A stretch of DNA of 64,000 bases from assembly GCF_000243135.2 (NCBI RefSeq), contig NC_019903.1, positions 348,001 to 412,000 on the forward strand, given 5' to 3'. A program made the position numbers and the translations under genes. How positions within the stretch are numbered: the first letter of the stretch is position 1; each line of letters begins with the position of its first letter. The notes under the pieces are model-generated. The model searched no databases. It saw nothing but the letters and a program-made list of their open reading frames with translations, and was not told the origin of the DNA. Below, one piece after another: positions 51,054 to 60,245 of this stretch. Source of the stretch: Desulfitobacterium dichloroeliminans LMG P-21439 (GTDB lineage Bacteria; Bacillota; Desulfitobacteriia; Desulfitobacteriales; Desulfitobacteriaceae).

Positions 51054-51090
51054 GCGAACTGGGGTCAGGCCCCATTTCACACTTACCTCT
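51054..51090. repeat. REP-like inverted repeat with GGGGTCAGGCCCC core
   Basis: AAGTGCGAACTGGGG and CCCCATTTCACACTT face each other around TCAGG with 13 of 15 bases paired. Similar GGGGTCAGRCCCC elements recur between genes in many bacterial genomes. Position is about 51052-51088. Confidence 0.5.
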
Positions 51091-51165
51091 TAAAAGCATA
51101 TTCAAAGCATATATGAGCATATCTGAGTAATCCATGTAAATCAAAGGGAAAGAAGTGGTGTTATT

Positions 51166-51942
51166 GTGAAAGTGCTAATGAACAATGAACCCCTATCCAT
51201 CTTAGAGGTTAAGAATTTATCAAAACATTTTGGGGAGACCCAAGTGCTGAACGATATCAATCTAAATGTTGAGAGAGGAGAATTCTTGGCCATCATGGGG
51301 CAGTCGGGTTCGGGAAAATCTACTTTACTATATTGTATCAGTGGTATGGATCGGCCTTCTTCCGGTCAGGTGGTTTTTAGTGGTCAAGATATTGCCCGGC
51401 TGGATGATAAAAGAATCAGTGAAGTAAGACTCAACCGGATGGGATTTATCTTTCAGCACTCCTATCTACTCAAAAATTTATCAATTCGGGATAATATTAT
51501 CCTGCCGGGATTTAAGTCGGGTAAGCTTCCTCGGGAACAGGTCAATCAAAAGGCCGAGAAGCTTATGAGCAAGACGGGGATTGCCGGGGTGGGGAGTCAT
51601 GATATTAAAAAGGTCTCTGGAGGGCAGTTGCAAAGGGCCGCTATCTGTCGGGCCTTGATCAATCAACCCGACATTCTGTTTGGGGATGAACCGACCGGCT
51701 CCCTGAACAGCAGTACCACCAAGGAAGTCATGGATAGTATCAATGGGGTCAATGGGGAAGGGACAACCGTAATCATCGTGACCCACGATGCCAAGGTGGC
51801 TGCCCGGGCGAGTAGAGTAATCTTCCTGATGGATGGAAGTATAAATGATGAACTAAACCTTGGCCAATACGAGATTGATGACGGGAAGCAAGTATTGCGT
51901 GAGAAAAGGCTTGCTGAGTGGTTAGAAGGGCAGGGATTTTAG
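51166..51942 (+). CDS. ABC transporter ATP-binding protein (MacB/LolD type)
   Basis: 258 residues. Walker A GQSGSGKST, signature VSGGQLQRAA, Walker B ILFGDEPTGSLN and the H-loop VTHD. The extra insert typical of MacB/LolD ATPases is present. It is the natural partner of the FtsX-type permease at 48695. GTG 51166 is the track start, with ATG 51178 as an alternative; neither has a strong ribosome site. Confidence 0.94.
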   Translation: MKVLMNNEPLSILEVKNLSKHFGETQVLNDINLNVERGEFLAIMGQSGSGKSTLLYCISGMDRPSSGQVVFSGQDIARLDDKRISEVRLNRMGFIFQHSYLLKNLSIRDNIILPGFKSGKLPREQVNQKAEKLMSKTGIAGVGSHDIKKVSGGQLQRAAICRALINQPDILFGDEPTGSLNSSTTKEVMDSINGVNGEGTTVIIVTHDAKVAARASRVIFLMDGSINDELNLGQYEIDDGKQVLREKRLAEWLEGQGF

Positions 51943-52042
51943 GCGGAGGATTTAAAGGAAATAAGCAACTATTTGAAGAAGTATGTCATAGAATTCATAG
52001 GGCACACGAGCTGTTCAACAGAACGAGACGGGAAGGAGCTAT

Positions 52043-53299
52043 ATGGCATTATCTATGTCTAAAAGTGGTTTCTCCAAGTATCGCTGGGGAATACTGATTC
52101 TGCTTATTTTATTACAGCTGGCCAGCACATTTAATTGGCTGGGACCTTCACCGCTATTGACCACAATTAAGACGGAATTAACGATTGACTATTCTTCAGC
52201 CGGTTCCCTCATGTCGATAATATCCTTGATGCTGGCGTTTTTTATGTTCGCCGGCAGTTTTATCATTGACAGGTTCGGTGCGACTAAGGCCATGATTTTA
52301 TCGGCGGTTTTGGCCGGGTTGGGAGGGGTCGGAGGATTATTTGTCCGGGACTATCTGTTTTTGATGATTACGCGTATCGCCATCGGAGCAGGCTTGGGCA
52401 TAGGAACTCCTGCGGCATCTGTATTAATCTATCAATGGTTCCCCCCGAAGGAACATCAGTTTGTCAACTCGCTTTATACGGCTATGGGCTATTTAAGTAT
52501 GGCCATTGCCTTCATGATCACGATACCTTTATTCGTCTTTTTTGGTAGCTGGCGCGTTGTGTTATCATTTTATGGGGCATGCGCCTTGGTTCTTGCCGTT
52601 GTCTGGATGGTGTTATTGCATTGTAAGAGTGAGTTATCAGTAATAAGAAAACAGACTAAAGTAAAGAAACAGTCTTCAGTAAATAAACAGATGGGACTCA
52701 GCCTAGCCCTGAAGAAAAAGGAGGTTTGGCTTTTATTTGCTGCACACTGCGGGGCAGTATGGACATTTCAAGGATTCATGACCTTTTTGCCTTCGTTTTT
52801 TCAACAAGTCAAAGGTCTTGATATAGCGACGGCCAGCTCCATAACCGGATTCATGCCATTAATCGGAGCCTTCGGAAGTATTGCCTGCGGAATTGTGTCA
52901 AGTGCTATTGGTTTACGCAAGCCGTTTACTTGGCCGATGCATCTCCTCATGGTGCTTGGGGGAATAGGCTGCATTGTTTTACCCTTCGGTCCACTTCTTT
53001 ATCTTAGTGTGGGCGTTTTTGGTTTTGGAATGGCTTCATGGTTTTCTGTGATGATTACAATACCGATGGAATTAGAAGGAGCAACTGCGGAGTTTGTCGG
53101 TGGAGCCATGGCTGTTATTATCGGAATTAGTAATCTTGTCGTTTTTGCTTTTCCAGTTGCATATAGTGCAATTCCGGCAAGTTTAGGTGAATGTACTTCC
53201 ATGCTGATTTTTACATTCATTCCGTTGCTATCAGCTCTAGGAGCCCTGTTCCTTCCGGAAACAGGGTGGAGGAAACTTGATCAGAAACAGGGTCAATGA
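52043..53299 (+). CDS. MFS transporter
   Basis: 418 residues, about twelve membrane segments (LLILLQLASTFNWLGPSPLLT first), with the RFGATKAM-type loop after helix 2. It resembles NarK/oxalate-type carriers of small anions rather than drug pumps. AAGGAG precedes ATG 52043. The polyferredoxin gene starts 90 bases after its stop, suggesting a transport step linked to a respiratory reaction. Confidence 0.88.
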   Translation: MALSMSKSGFSKYRWGILILLILLQLASTFNWLGPSPLLTTIKTELTIDYSSAGSLMSIISLMLAFFMFAGSFIIDRFGATKAMILSAVLAGLGGVGGLFVRDYLFLMITRIAIGAGLGIGTPAASVLIYQWFPPKEHQFVNSLYTAMGYLSMAIAFMITIPLFVFFGSWRVVLSFYGACALVLAVVWMVLLHCKSELSVIRKQTKVKKQSSVNKQMGLSLALKKKEVWLLFAAHCGAVWTFQGFMTFLPSFFQQVKGLDIATASSITGFMPLIGAFGSIACGIVSSAIGLRKPFTWPMHLLMVLGGIGCIVLPFGPLLYLSVGVFGFGMASWFSVMITIPMELEGATAEFVGGAMAVIIGISNLVVFAFPVAYSAIPASLGECTSMLIFTFIPLLSALGALFLPETGWRKLDQKQGQ

Positions 53300-53389
53300 T
53301 CACAATCTGGGATGACTCTAATAAAGATGTAGTGTTTTACCTTCGGGTAGCCTCATCCATATGCGGATTCTAGAAGGAGGATTAGTTGG

Positions 53390-54124
53390 ATGAAAAGGCA
53401 GAAAATCAGAAGCATTTTATTGCTTATCTCGTTTCTCCTCTTCCCGATTACAATTTACTACTTTTCACCGGCTCTGATCATTCAAGGTGCCAGCCAAGGG
53501 GTGGTTGTCGGCAGCTTTATCGTGTTTGGATTAATGTTTATTAGTTCACTGTTTTTGGGGAGAGGCTTTTGCGGTTGGGTATGTCCGGCCGGAGGCCTCC
53601 AAGAAGGTTGCACACTGGCGGTAGATAAAAAGTGTGCTGGGGGAAAGCTAAACTGGATCAAGTATTTTATTTGGGTGCCGTGGATCCTAGCCATTATCGT
53701 TTTGGCAATACTGGCAGGCGGATTAAGTTCTATCGACTTCTTCTATCAGATCCAAGATGGGATTTCAGTCTCAGACAAGTATGGCTATATCGTCTACTAC
53801 TTTTTTGTGGGGCTTATTGTAGTATTGGCGCTGACTGCCGGTAGACGAGCTTTTTGCCACTATGTCTGCTGGATGGCTCCTTTTATGGTCATAGGCTCAA
53901 AGATTAAATCAGTTCTACCCATCCCATCCCTGAAGCTCCGTCCGATTCAAGACAAATGCACAAGCTGCAAGTTGTGTGAGAGAAAATGTCCCATGAGCCT
54001 TCCGGTTTCAACCATGGTAGAACAGGGTTCTATGGAGAACTCGGAATGTATATTATGTGGTCAGTGCGTTGATGTATGTGCAAAAGGTGCCGTGAAGTTT
54101 TCATTTGGACTCTCCCAAAAATAG
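53390..54124 (+). CDS. NapH/YccM-like membrane ferredoxin
   Basis: 244 residues. Four membrane segments and paired cysteine motifs FCGWVCPAGGLQE and FCHYVCWMAPFM, then two ferredoxin sites (CTSCKLCERKC and CILCGQCVDVC). It is shorter than the protein at 33738 and lacks its C-terminal repeats. Such proteins pass electrons from the quinol pool to a periplasmic reductase. It pairs with the MFS gene upstream. Confidence 0.9.
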   Translation: MKRQKIRSILLLISFLLFPITIYYFSPALIIQGASQGVVVGSFIVFGLMFISSLFLGRGFCGWVCPAGGLQEGCTLAVDKKCAGGKLNWIKYFIWVPWILAIIVLAILAGGLSSIDFFYQIQDGISVSDKYGYIVYYFFVGLIVVLALTAGRRAFCHYVCWMAPFMVIGSKIKSVLPIPSLKLRPIQDKCTSCKLCERKCPMSLPVSTMVEQGSMENSECILCGQCVDVCAKGAVKFSFGLSQK

Positions 54125-54217
54125 GTTTGTACCCAATAGATAGATCTGTGCCGACGTAATGATCCCCATATTATCGGGGTTGTGGCTGACGACCGGATTG
54201 TATAAGGGAGATGATAA

Positions 54218-54982
54218 GTGATGCAATCAAAAGAACTAGGCCGCTATATTCGATCAATTGAATTAGATAGAGATAAGGTTCCTTCGTTCTCTCAGTATCC
54301 CTTTAATTTGCCGGTTCTAAGAGATTTAGATACGTTATCGCTCCATCCAAAAGTGACATTCCTTGTGGGTGAAAATGGTTCTGGGAAGTCGACAGTTTTG
54401 GAAGCCATAGCTGTTGCCTGTGGTTTCAACGCTGAGGGGGGAACGAAAAACTTTAATTTTTCTTCTCGAGCTACTCATTCTGACTTAGCTAACTATGTGA
54501 AGGTAGTTAAAGGTGTACGCAAGCCTCGGACCGGGTTTTTCTTCCGAGCAGAAAGTTTCTATAATTTAGCTTCCAATATTGACGATTTGGATACGGAGAT
54601 AGCTTTTGGACCGCGCATCATCGATTCCTATGGCGGTCTTTCTTTACATAAACAATCACACGGAGAATCCTTCTTTGCTGTATTTCTTAATAGGTTCAGT
54701 GGTGAAGGGATATATATTCTGGATGAACCCGAATCTGCGCTGTCCCCATCTCGGCAAATGTCGATGCTCACGAGGATGCATGAATTAGTAAAGGAGGGGT
54801 CTCAATTTATAATTGCTACCCACTCCCCAATAATCATGGCCTATCCAGACGCAGTACTCTATGAAATTACAGATAAGATTGACCAAGTGAGCTATGAAGA
54901 AACAGAGCATTATCAGATAATGCGCACCTTTTTAAATAAACCTCAGAAAATGCTTAAGCTGTTATTGGATGAAACATACTAG
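54218..54982 (+). CDS. AAA-type ATPase (RecF/AAA_21-like)
   Basis: 254 residues. Walker A GENGSGKST (about 48-56), a signature-like segment LSLHKQSHGESFF, Walker B GIYILDEPESALSP and an H-switch ATHSP. There is no coiled-coil insert, so it is a stand-alone AAA_21/AAA_23 protein, not an SMC. These are often linked to defence systems or cobalt/nitrogen metabolism, but here it is alone. Confidence 0.88.
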   Translation: MMQSKELGRYIRSIELDRDKVPSFSQYPFNLPVLRDLDTLSLHPKVTFLVGENGSGKSTVLEAIAVACGFNAEGGTKNFNFSSRATHSDLANYVKVVKGVRKPRTGFFFRAESFYNLASNIDDLDTEIAFGPRIIDSYGGLSLHKQSHGESFFAVFLNRFSGEGIYILDEPESALSPSRQMSMLTRMHELVKEGSQFIIATHSPIIMAYPDAVLYEITDKIDQVSYEETEHYQIMRTFLNKPQKMLKLLLDETY

Positions 54983-54998
54983 AAACTAACAATATGAA

Positions 54999-55331
54999 TT
55001 AATGGGTGTAATCGATTATTTTTATGGTGTCGCCTACTTTTCTGACAATTGCTTGCTTCATTTGGTCAGCATGAGGGCAGGGAAAACCAATAGGACTTCC
55101 TTTAGTAATACAGGATGCGATGGCAATAGTGTCAGCACCTCGTTTAACCATTTCTGCGGCTCGCGTAACTGCTTTTTTTCCAGGACAGCCACCACAGGTA
55201 TTTACCCCAACGACCTCGATATCCTCTTCTACTTCGGCAAAGGTAAACTTTTTTTCTTTCATAACCTTTAGACAGGTCGTAGCAGGGCACATATCCTCGG
55301 TTTGCAGACAGCGAATTAATCCAACTTTCAT
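54999..55331 (-). CDS. CGGC-domain protein
   Basis: 110 residues with CGGCPGKK, CPATTCLK and the final FPCPHADQM, the cysteine pattern of the CGGC domain (PF08821), probably a metal- or cluster-binding protein of unknown role, common in anaerobes. ATG 55331 follows a clear AGGAGGAAG. It converges on the ATPase gene (16-base gap). Confidence 0.9.
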   Translation of the reverse strand: MKVGLIRCLQTEDMCPATTCLKVMKEKKFTFAEVEEDIEVVGVNTCGGCPGKKAVTRAAEMVKRGADTIAIASCITKGSPIGFPCPHADQMKQAIVRKVGDTIKIIDYTH

Positions 55332-55468
55332 AAACTACTTCCTCCTCTATATTTCTATGAGGAAATTATACCCCCTACACGTACCTCCCGCAAACGCTAT
55401 TTGAAATTTTTATACGGCAAAGATGAAGACCCACAAGAATAAGAAATAATGGTACCAGGAGGTTTCAT

Positions 55469-56035
55469 ATGACAAACATGAAAAGGGAGTTATCACCAGA
55501 ACAACAAGAAGAACTAATCGGTATCCTAAAAGTCCGTTTTGCGAAGAACATGAATCTCCATCCAAGTCTTGAGTGGGCAAAAGTCCAAACGAAACTGGAA
55601 GGAAATGCTGGTAACCTGTGGTCACTCAATGAAATGGAAAAAACCGGCGGTGAGCCGGATGTGGTCGGTTACGATGAAAAGACGAGTGAATACATTTTTT
55701 GTGATTGTTCTGCAGAAAGTCCTAAAGGGCGCAGAAGTGTTTGTTATGATCGTGAAGCCTTGGAGTCAAGAAAAGAACATAAACCACAGACTAGTGCTGT
55801 TGATATGGCTGCAGACATGGGCATTGAGCTTTTAACAGAAGAAAAATACAGGGAGCTGCAGGAACTTGGTAAGTTTGACACGAAAACATCAAGTTGGCTA
55901 AGCACACCTGCTCATATTAGGAAGCTTGGTGGAGCTATCTTCGGTGATCGTCGCTACGACACGGTCTTTGTGTACCACAACGGAGCGGAATCCTACTATG
56001 GTGTTAGGGGCTTCCGTGGCTTGCTCAGAGTCTAG
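55469..56035 (+). CDS. DUF4256 protein
   Basis: 188 residues: LSPEQQEELIGILKVRFAKNM at the start, EKTGGEPDVVGYD, and the GRRSVCYDREAL segment that defines DUF4256. Function unknown. CAGGAGG precedes ATG 55469. It is followed by the small gene at 56065 30 bases later. Confidence 0.88.
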   Translation: MTNMKRELSPEQQEELIGILKVRFAKNMNLHPSLEWAKVQTKLEGNAGNLWSLNEMEKTGGEPDVVGYDEKTSEYIFCDCSAESPKGRRSVCYDREALESRKEHKPQTSAVDMAADMGIELLTEEKYRELQELGKFDTKTSSWLSTPAHIRKLGGAIFGDRRYDTVFVYHNGAESYYGVRGFRGLLRV

Positions 56036-56064
56036 GGGAACAGCTAATAATTGGAGGAGATTTT

Positions 56065-56421
56065 ATGAAGAAATATATTATGTTAAAACCTGAAGAAGAA
56101 GCGGTAGCGGCTGCGGCATCAACCCTTGAATTTATGGTTTATTTTGGTGAGAACTCTACAAATTATCGTTTCCCAGAGATCGAAGTCAATGACGATAATC
56201 AGGCAAAACTGCAGAAGCTAGTGAATGACTATCATGCTCTGATCAAGAAAGAAAATGATAAGGATCTGGATCTAAAGACGTTCTTGGCTGAGAAACAAAT
56301 CAAGATCGAGAATGTAGATGAGTTTGAAGAGCCGCGGGATATGTTTATTCTGCTAACCTACTTTAAAGAGGTCTGTACACTTGATGATTTCGCGCCTTTA
56401 GCAGTAGTTGAGAAACTATAA
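56065..56421 (+). CDS. Uncharacterised small protein downstream of DUF4256
   Basis: 118 residues, acidic and soluble (MVYFGENSTNYRFPEIEVND). I do not recognise it. TTGGAGGAG precedes ATG 56065, and it follows the DUF4256 gene by 29 bases, so the two are probably co-transcribed. The 3' end overlaps the stop side of the converging homocysteine methyltransferase gene by six bases. Confidence 0.8.
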   Translation: MKKYIMLKPEEEAVAAAASTLEFMVYFGENSTNYRFPEIEVNDDNQAKLQKLVNDYHALIKKENDKDLDLKTFLAEKQIKIENVDEFEEPRDMFILLTYFKEVCTLDDFAPLAVVEKL

Positions 56422-57258
56422 TACTTCGCGGATGGCTCGTATAAACTCAGGAGTTGTTCCGCAGCACCCACCGAACCATTTTACCCCGAGGTCGGCCATG
56501 GCTTTGATGAACTGGGCAAATTCCTGAGGTTCAATATCATAGACGGTTTGGCCGTCAATTATCTTCGGCAGGCCGGCGTTGGGCTGAACCAAAATCGGTA
56601 GTTGGGTGGAGGAGACTAGGGTTTCAATGAAAGGGAGCATTTCACTGGGACCTACAGAGCAATTGATGCCAATCGCATCAGCGCCATACGACTCTAAGGT
56701 AGTGGCAACAGTCTTGACGTCGTGTCCCATCATGGTTTTTCCTTGCTTTTGGAAGGTGAAAGTACAGATAACCGGTAGGGAAGAATGATCTTTAACCGCT
56801 TGGATCGCCGCTTTTGCTTCTTCTAAATCGAAGAAGGTTTCGATTAAGACAAGATCGACTTCGCCGGTTGAGGCGGCAGCCTTGACTTGACGTGCAAATA
56901 CATCATAAGCCTCTTCGAAGGTTACATCGCCGATTGGTTCTAGGAGCTCGCCGGTTGGCCCTATATCAAGAGCAACCAAATGGTTTCCAGCCGCCTTGCG
57001 GGCAATGGCTACAGCCGACTGGATGACTTCCTCTACGGAATATCCGGTCGGTTTTAATTTGCTTTCCAGCGCACCAAAGGTGTTGGTGGTAATGACCTGG
57101 CTACCTGCTTGGATGTACTCACTATGAATCCTTTCAATAACTTCCGGCCTCGTGATATTAAATACCTCAGGGGGTTGGCCAGGGTTAAGGCCGTATTTTT
57201 GCAGCATGGTGCCCATAGCCCCATCAAAAATCATAAAAGTCTCACTGTCTAGTTTCAT
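56416..57258 (-). CDS. Homocysteine S-methyltransferase family protein
   Basis: 280 residues of the MetH N-terminal/BHMT type: FDGAMGTMLQKYGL, NTFGALESKLK, INCSVGPSEM and the zinc-binding GGCCGTTPEF; the three cysteines bind zinc that activates homocysteine thiol. At this length it is the homocysteine domain alone, with no folate or cobalamin domain, so it may act with S-methylmethionine/betaine-like donors or a separate corrinoid protein. GGGAGGTACACACA precedes the ATG. Confidence 0.9.
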   Translation of the reverse strand: MKLDSETFMIFDGAMGTMLQKYGLNPGQPPEVFNITRPEVIERIHSEYIQAGSQVITTNTFGALESKLKPTGYSVEEVIQSAVAIARKAAGNHLVALDIGPTGELLEPIGDVTFEEAYDVFARQVKAAASTGEVDLVLIETFFDLEEAKAAIQAVKDHSSLPVICTFTFQKQGKTMMGHDVKTVATTLESYGADAIGINCSVGPSEMLPFIETLVSSTQLPILVQPNAGLPKIIDGQTVYDIEPQEFAQFIKAMADLGVKWFGGCCGTTPEFIRAIREVL

Positions 57259-57426
57259 TGTGTGTACCTCCCAGCATAGTATTGATTGACCGTTGTAGAT
57301 TTTTTAATTCTACTATAACAGGACAATTATTGCACGACTTGTTTTAGTAAAGGGAGGTTGGAGGAATAATCCTCTACATATAGAACTAAAAGTAGATGAG
57401 AAAAAAGATGTAACTAGGGGGTCAAT

Positions 57427-58341
57427 ATGAAAAAGAATCTTGTGCCAATGTTAATTATCCTCCTCATTGTTTTACAGGCCATGTCGCTTTCTCGCCTAGG
57501 AGATTTGCAGAATGATTTGAGGAATACCCAGAATCAGCTTGCCTCTATAGAAATGAACCAGTCAAGAGAGATGAGCACTATCTACACAAATATTGATTCC
57601 ATGCTTAAACGCCAATCAAGCATTCTCGATAGCTATGACTATTCATTGGGGAAGCTTGATCGCGACAAGCTAACCGTTCCTATAACCTTCAAAATTACAC
57701 CAAAGGAAACCAAGGCAGATACCCACGTCACCCTCTATATGTCAGATGAGAGTGTGGACATGAGCAAAAACGGAACAACCTTTACCGGCACGCTAGGAGC
57801 AGATTTATTTGAGCCTATAGAAGCTAAGGTCGTATTGGTAGACAGTGGTATTGAGAGAACAGAAAAGATGGAGATTGCTGAAAACCTACGGGGGAATGTA
57901 TTGCCTGATGTTTATGCTCGATTTGAGCGGAGAGGTGAGACGAAGATATACAGTAAGCAACCCAATCAATTATCGGGTGAATATAATTTCGAAGGAAATT
58001 TGAGCCTCGACGTAAAGCCAGTACGAAACAATACTATCGAGAAAGCACGCCTTATCATCGATGTTGACGGAAAAGTTGTTTCTGAAGAACCATTAAATAC
58101 AGGAGGCCAATGGACTGAGATTGATAAGCAATGGATTCTTTCCGCTGGGGAAACCTTGACCATGTCCGTTATAGCAACAGATACTCTAGGCCTCAACCAC
58201 AAGAAAATCCTTGATAAATTTGCCTTAGATGAAAATGCGGAGCCTGCGCATGAAGATGAATGGATGTGGATGGATGAGGTTATCATTACCGATCAAGCGG
58301 GCAAGGTCCTTTATGCCCCTCAGTACGGTAAGGTGAACTAA
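57427..58341 (+). CDS. Uncharacterised membrane-anchored protein
   Basis: 304 residues. A single N-terminal membrane segment (MLIILLIVLQAMSLS), a short coiled coil (LQNDLRNTQNQLASIEM), then an external beta-rich region with Ig-like strands (VTLYMSDESVDMSKNGTTFTG). The family is not recognised. AGGGGGTCAAT precedes the ATG. It stands alone between the methyltransferase and the DUF2680 gene. Confidence 0.75.
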   Translation: MKKNLVPMLIILLIVLQAMSLSRLGDLQNDLRNTQNQLASIEMNQSREMSTIYTNIDSMLKRQSSILDSYDYSLGKLDRDKLTVPITFKITPKETKADTHVTLYMSDESVDMSKNGTTFTGTLGADLFEPIEAKVVLVDSGIERTEKMEIAENLRGNVLPDVYARFERRGETKIYSKQPNQLSGEYNFEGNLSLDVKPVRNNTIEKARLIIDVDGKVVSEEPLNTGGQWTEIDKQWILSAGETLTMSVIATDTLGLNHKKILDKFALDENAEPAHEDEWMWMDEVIITDQAGKVLYAPQYGKVN

Positions 58342-58429
58342 GGGTAGAACTTAAAGAGCTACTTATTAAAAAACTAGTCTTATTAAAAACTAGTAAAGTT
58401 TTGTGAAAGAACGCCCTAGAAACACACTT

Positions 58430-58446
58430 TAAGTTAACCTTAAGTA
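58430..58446 (+). promoter_or_regulatory. TTAAG direct repeat at 11-bp spacing upstream of the DUF2680 gene
   Basis: TTAAG occurs twice, 11 bases apart, within CTTTAAGTTAACCTTAAG (about 58430-58446). This spacing suits an OmpR-type regulator. It lies about 100 bases before the start codon. Confidence 0.35.
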
Positions 58447-58538
58447 AGCACTCAGCTTATTTTCAGCTGCGGCGGTTATCTTATGAGTAGAGCCTCATGA
58501 GTTAAGTGGCTCAAAAATGGAACGGGAGGTTTTTATTC

Positions 58539-59171
58539 ATGAAGAAAAAAATTGTCGTCGGAGTGCTTAGTGCAGCCATGTTGCTGGGGGGTGCCGCTGT
58601 GGCCTGGGGTGCTGAAGCAGTAGATTCCACGAAGCTCGCAGAGATCAAGGCCCTGACTCAAGAGATGTTCAGTATTCATCAGCAAATCGTGGACAAAGAA
58701 GTTGAAGCTGGGCTACTTACCCAAGAACAAGGGGATAAAATGAAGGAGTTCATGGAAGAACGTCAGCAACGATCAGAGGAAGCACTGGACAACGGTCAAG
58801 TCGAAGGATTTGGCATGGGAATGGGACCGAGATTGGGAATGATGGACCGTGAAAACATAAAATTCAACGAGGGTGAACCTCTAACTGAGGAACAGATTGC
58901 CACATGGGTGGAAAACGCTCAAACCCGGCTTAATGCTCAAGAAGAAGCCATGAGAAGTGAGGGTAAGCTGACCGAAGAACAGATTAAGACCTGGGTAGAT
59001 GCTGCAGCAGCTCAATTAGAGGTACAAGAGGAAGCCTTACGGCAAGGGACTTTTTTACCGGGCGGTATGGGAATGCACGGTGGAAAGATAATGATAAAAG
59101 GTGAAAAGATGATTGATGGAGAAAAGATGCTAAACGCTGAAAAGGGATTACGGTTCTCTATAGGACTATAA
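58539..59171 (+). CDS. Exported DUF2680 protein
   Basis: 210 residues from ATG 58539 (CGGGAGG before it). A clear signal peptide (IVVGVLSAAMLLGGAAVAWG, cut near AWG-AEA), then helices with the motif LTQEQ / LTEEQI in near-repeats (LTEEQIATWVENAQ; LTEEQIKTWVDAAA), and a Met/Gly-rich tail. DUF2680 proteins are exported, helical and of unknown role, sometimes linked to metal stress. Up-regulation by a two-component system is suggested by the TTAAG repeats upstream. Confidence 0.88.
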   Translation: MKKKIVVGVLSAAMLLGGAAVAWGAEAVDSTKLAEIKALTQEMFSIHQQIVDKEVEAGLLTQEQGDKMKEFMEERQQRSEEALDNGQVEGFGMGMGPRLGMMDRENIKFNEGEPLTEEQIATWVENAQTRLNAQEEAMRSEGKLTEEQIKTWVDAAAAQLEVQEEALRQGTFLPGGMGMHGGKIMIKGEKMIDGEKMLNAEKGLRFSIGL

Positions 59172-59252
59172 TTCAGCCCATTACATAGAGGAAATATTTC
59201 CTTGTAGCCCCATAAGATAAAGATTTTGGGCCGTAAGATACCGTTGAGATAT

Positions 59253-59286
59253 AAGAAAGGAGAGCCTTCAGCAGCTCTCCTTTCTT
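59253..59286. terminator. Bidirectional terminator
   Basis: AAGAAAGGAGAGC (59253-59265) and its exact complement (59274-59286) around an eight-base loop, between the DUF2680 gene and the leftward small gene. Confidence 0.8.
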
Positions 59287-59291
59287 GCATA

Positions 59292-59444
59292 TCAAGTTGG
59301 ATACTTAGCGCTTTTTTGTTCCTTGGCGGTGTCACCTAAGCGTTCATGGGGGCCATTGATCTCGGATTTAAGCTCTTGAAAACGTTGGTCCATTTCGGGA
59401 AATTTATTGGCTAATTCTTGTCTTCTTGCTTTGCCCTTACTCAA
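59292..59444 (-). CDS. 50-residue hydrophilic protein
   Basis: Starts at TTG 59444 with AAAGGAGGG eight bases before it, encoding a basic, Gln/Lys-rich helix (SKGKARRQELANKF, then QRFQELKSEINGPHERLG). No family recognised. The strong ribosome site and the terminator beyond its stop support it as a real short gene. The remaining spacer up to 59673 holds no further gene. Confidence 0.6.
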   Translation of the reverse strand: MSKGKARRQELANKFPEMDQRFQELKSEINGPHERLGDTAKEQKSAKYPT

Positions 59445-59673
59445 GAATAATCCCTCCTTTAATTCAATTGGGTCAACTCTAGGTTTTCCAAAGGGAGAAG
59501 CATTGATGATGCCAAATCAATCCAATAATTTAGCTTTCTCCTGGAATCAGCAATTTTGAATGATTAGGATAGTCTTTAGAGAATTCAGGGAGGTATGATC
59601 AACAAGGGGACAACTCTCTATGGTATAATTTGTTGGAGACGGTTTAAAGAATGGCTGAGAAAGGGAGAGGCTC

Positions 59674-60195
59674 ATGGAAATTACGTATTCTTTGTCCGAA
59701 GAGGATTATTTGAAGTTTAACCTATTTCATATTAAAAACTCCGAGCCGGCTAAACAGGCCTTGAAAAAGCAACGCTTTTTAGGACCGGTCATTTTTATGG
59801 CTTTCGCGGCCTTTTTATCCCTAACTGGGAACCGACCCACTGAAGAAGTCTTTATTGTGTTTGCTCTACTTAGCGTTTTATGGTTTATTTATTATCCTAA
59901 ATACTTTTACCGTTATGTTACGCGCAATAGCAAAACACTTCTAAGAGCGGGTCGCAACGATGACCTATTCTGTGAACATCACATGGATTTGGCTGACGAG
60001 GGAATCGTTGATACAACAGCTCGGGGTGAGACAAAATTGAACTGGGCAGGTATTCAAGCTATTAGAGAGGATGAAGATAACCTCTATCTTTATAATAGCT
60101 CTATTAGTGCCTATATCCTACCGAAAAGGGATTTGGATAATCCGGATGAATTGAAACGGATTCTTGAGGAAAATACCCAAAAAGCTTTATCTTAA
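59674..60195 (+). CDS. YcxB-family protein
   Basis: 173 residues. Two membrane segments near the N-terminus (LGPVIFMAFAAFLSLTG and EEVFIVFALLSVLWFIYY), then a soluble C-terminal part containing ETKLNWAGIQAIREDEDNLYLY, the core of YcxB-like proteins (PF14317). Function unknown. GGGAGAGGCTC precedes the ATG. The polymerase gene begins 50 bases later. Confidence 0.85.
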   Translation: MEITYSLSEEDYLKFNLFHIKNSEPAKQALKKQRFLGPVIFMAFAAFLSLTGNRPTEEVFIVFALLSVLWFIYYPKYFYRYVTRNSKTLLRAGRNDDLFCEHHMDLADEGIVDTTARGETKLNWAGIQAIREDEDNLYLYNSSISAYILPKRDLDNPDELKRILEENTQKALS

Positions 60196-60245
60196 AAATA
60201 ATCATGTGGAAGATATTTGATCACGATGGGAAAGAAGGGAATATG

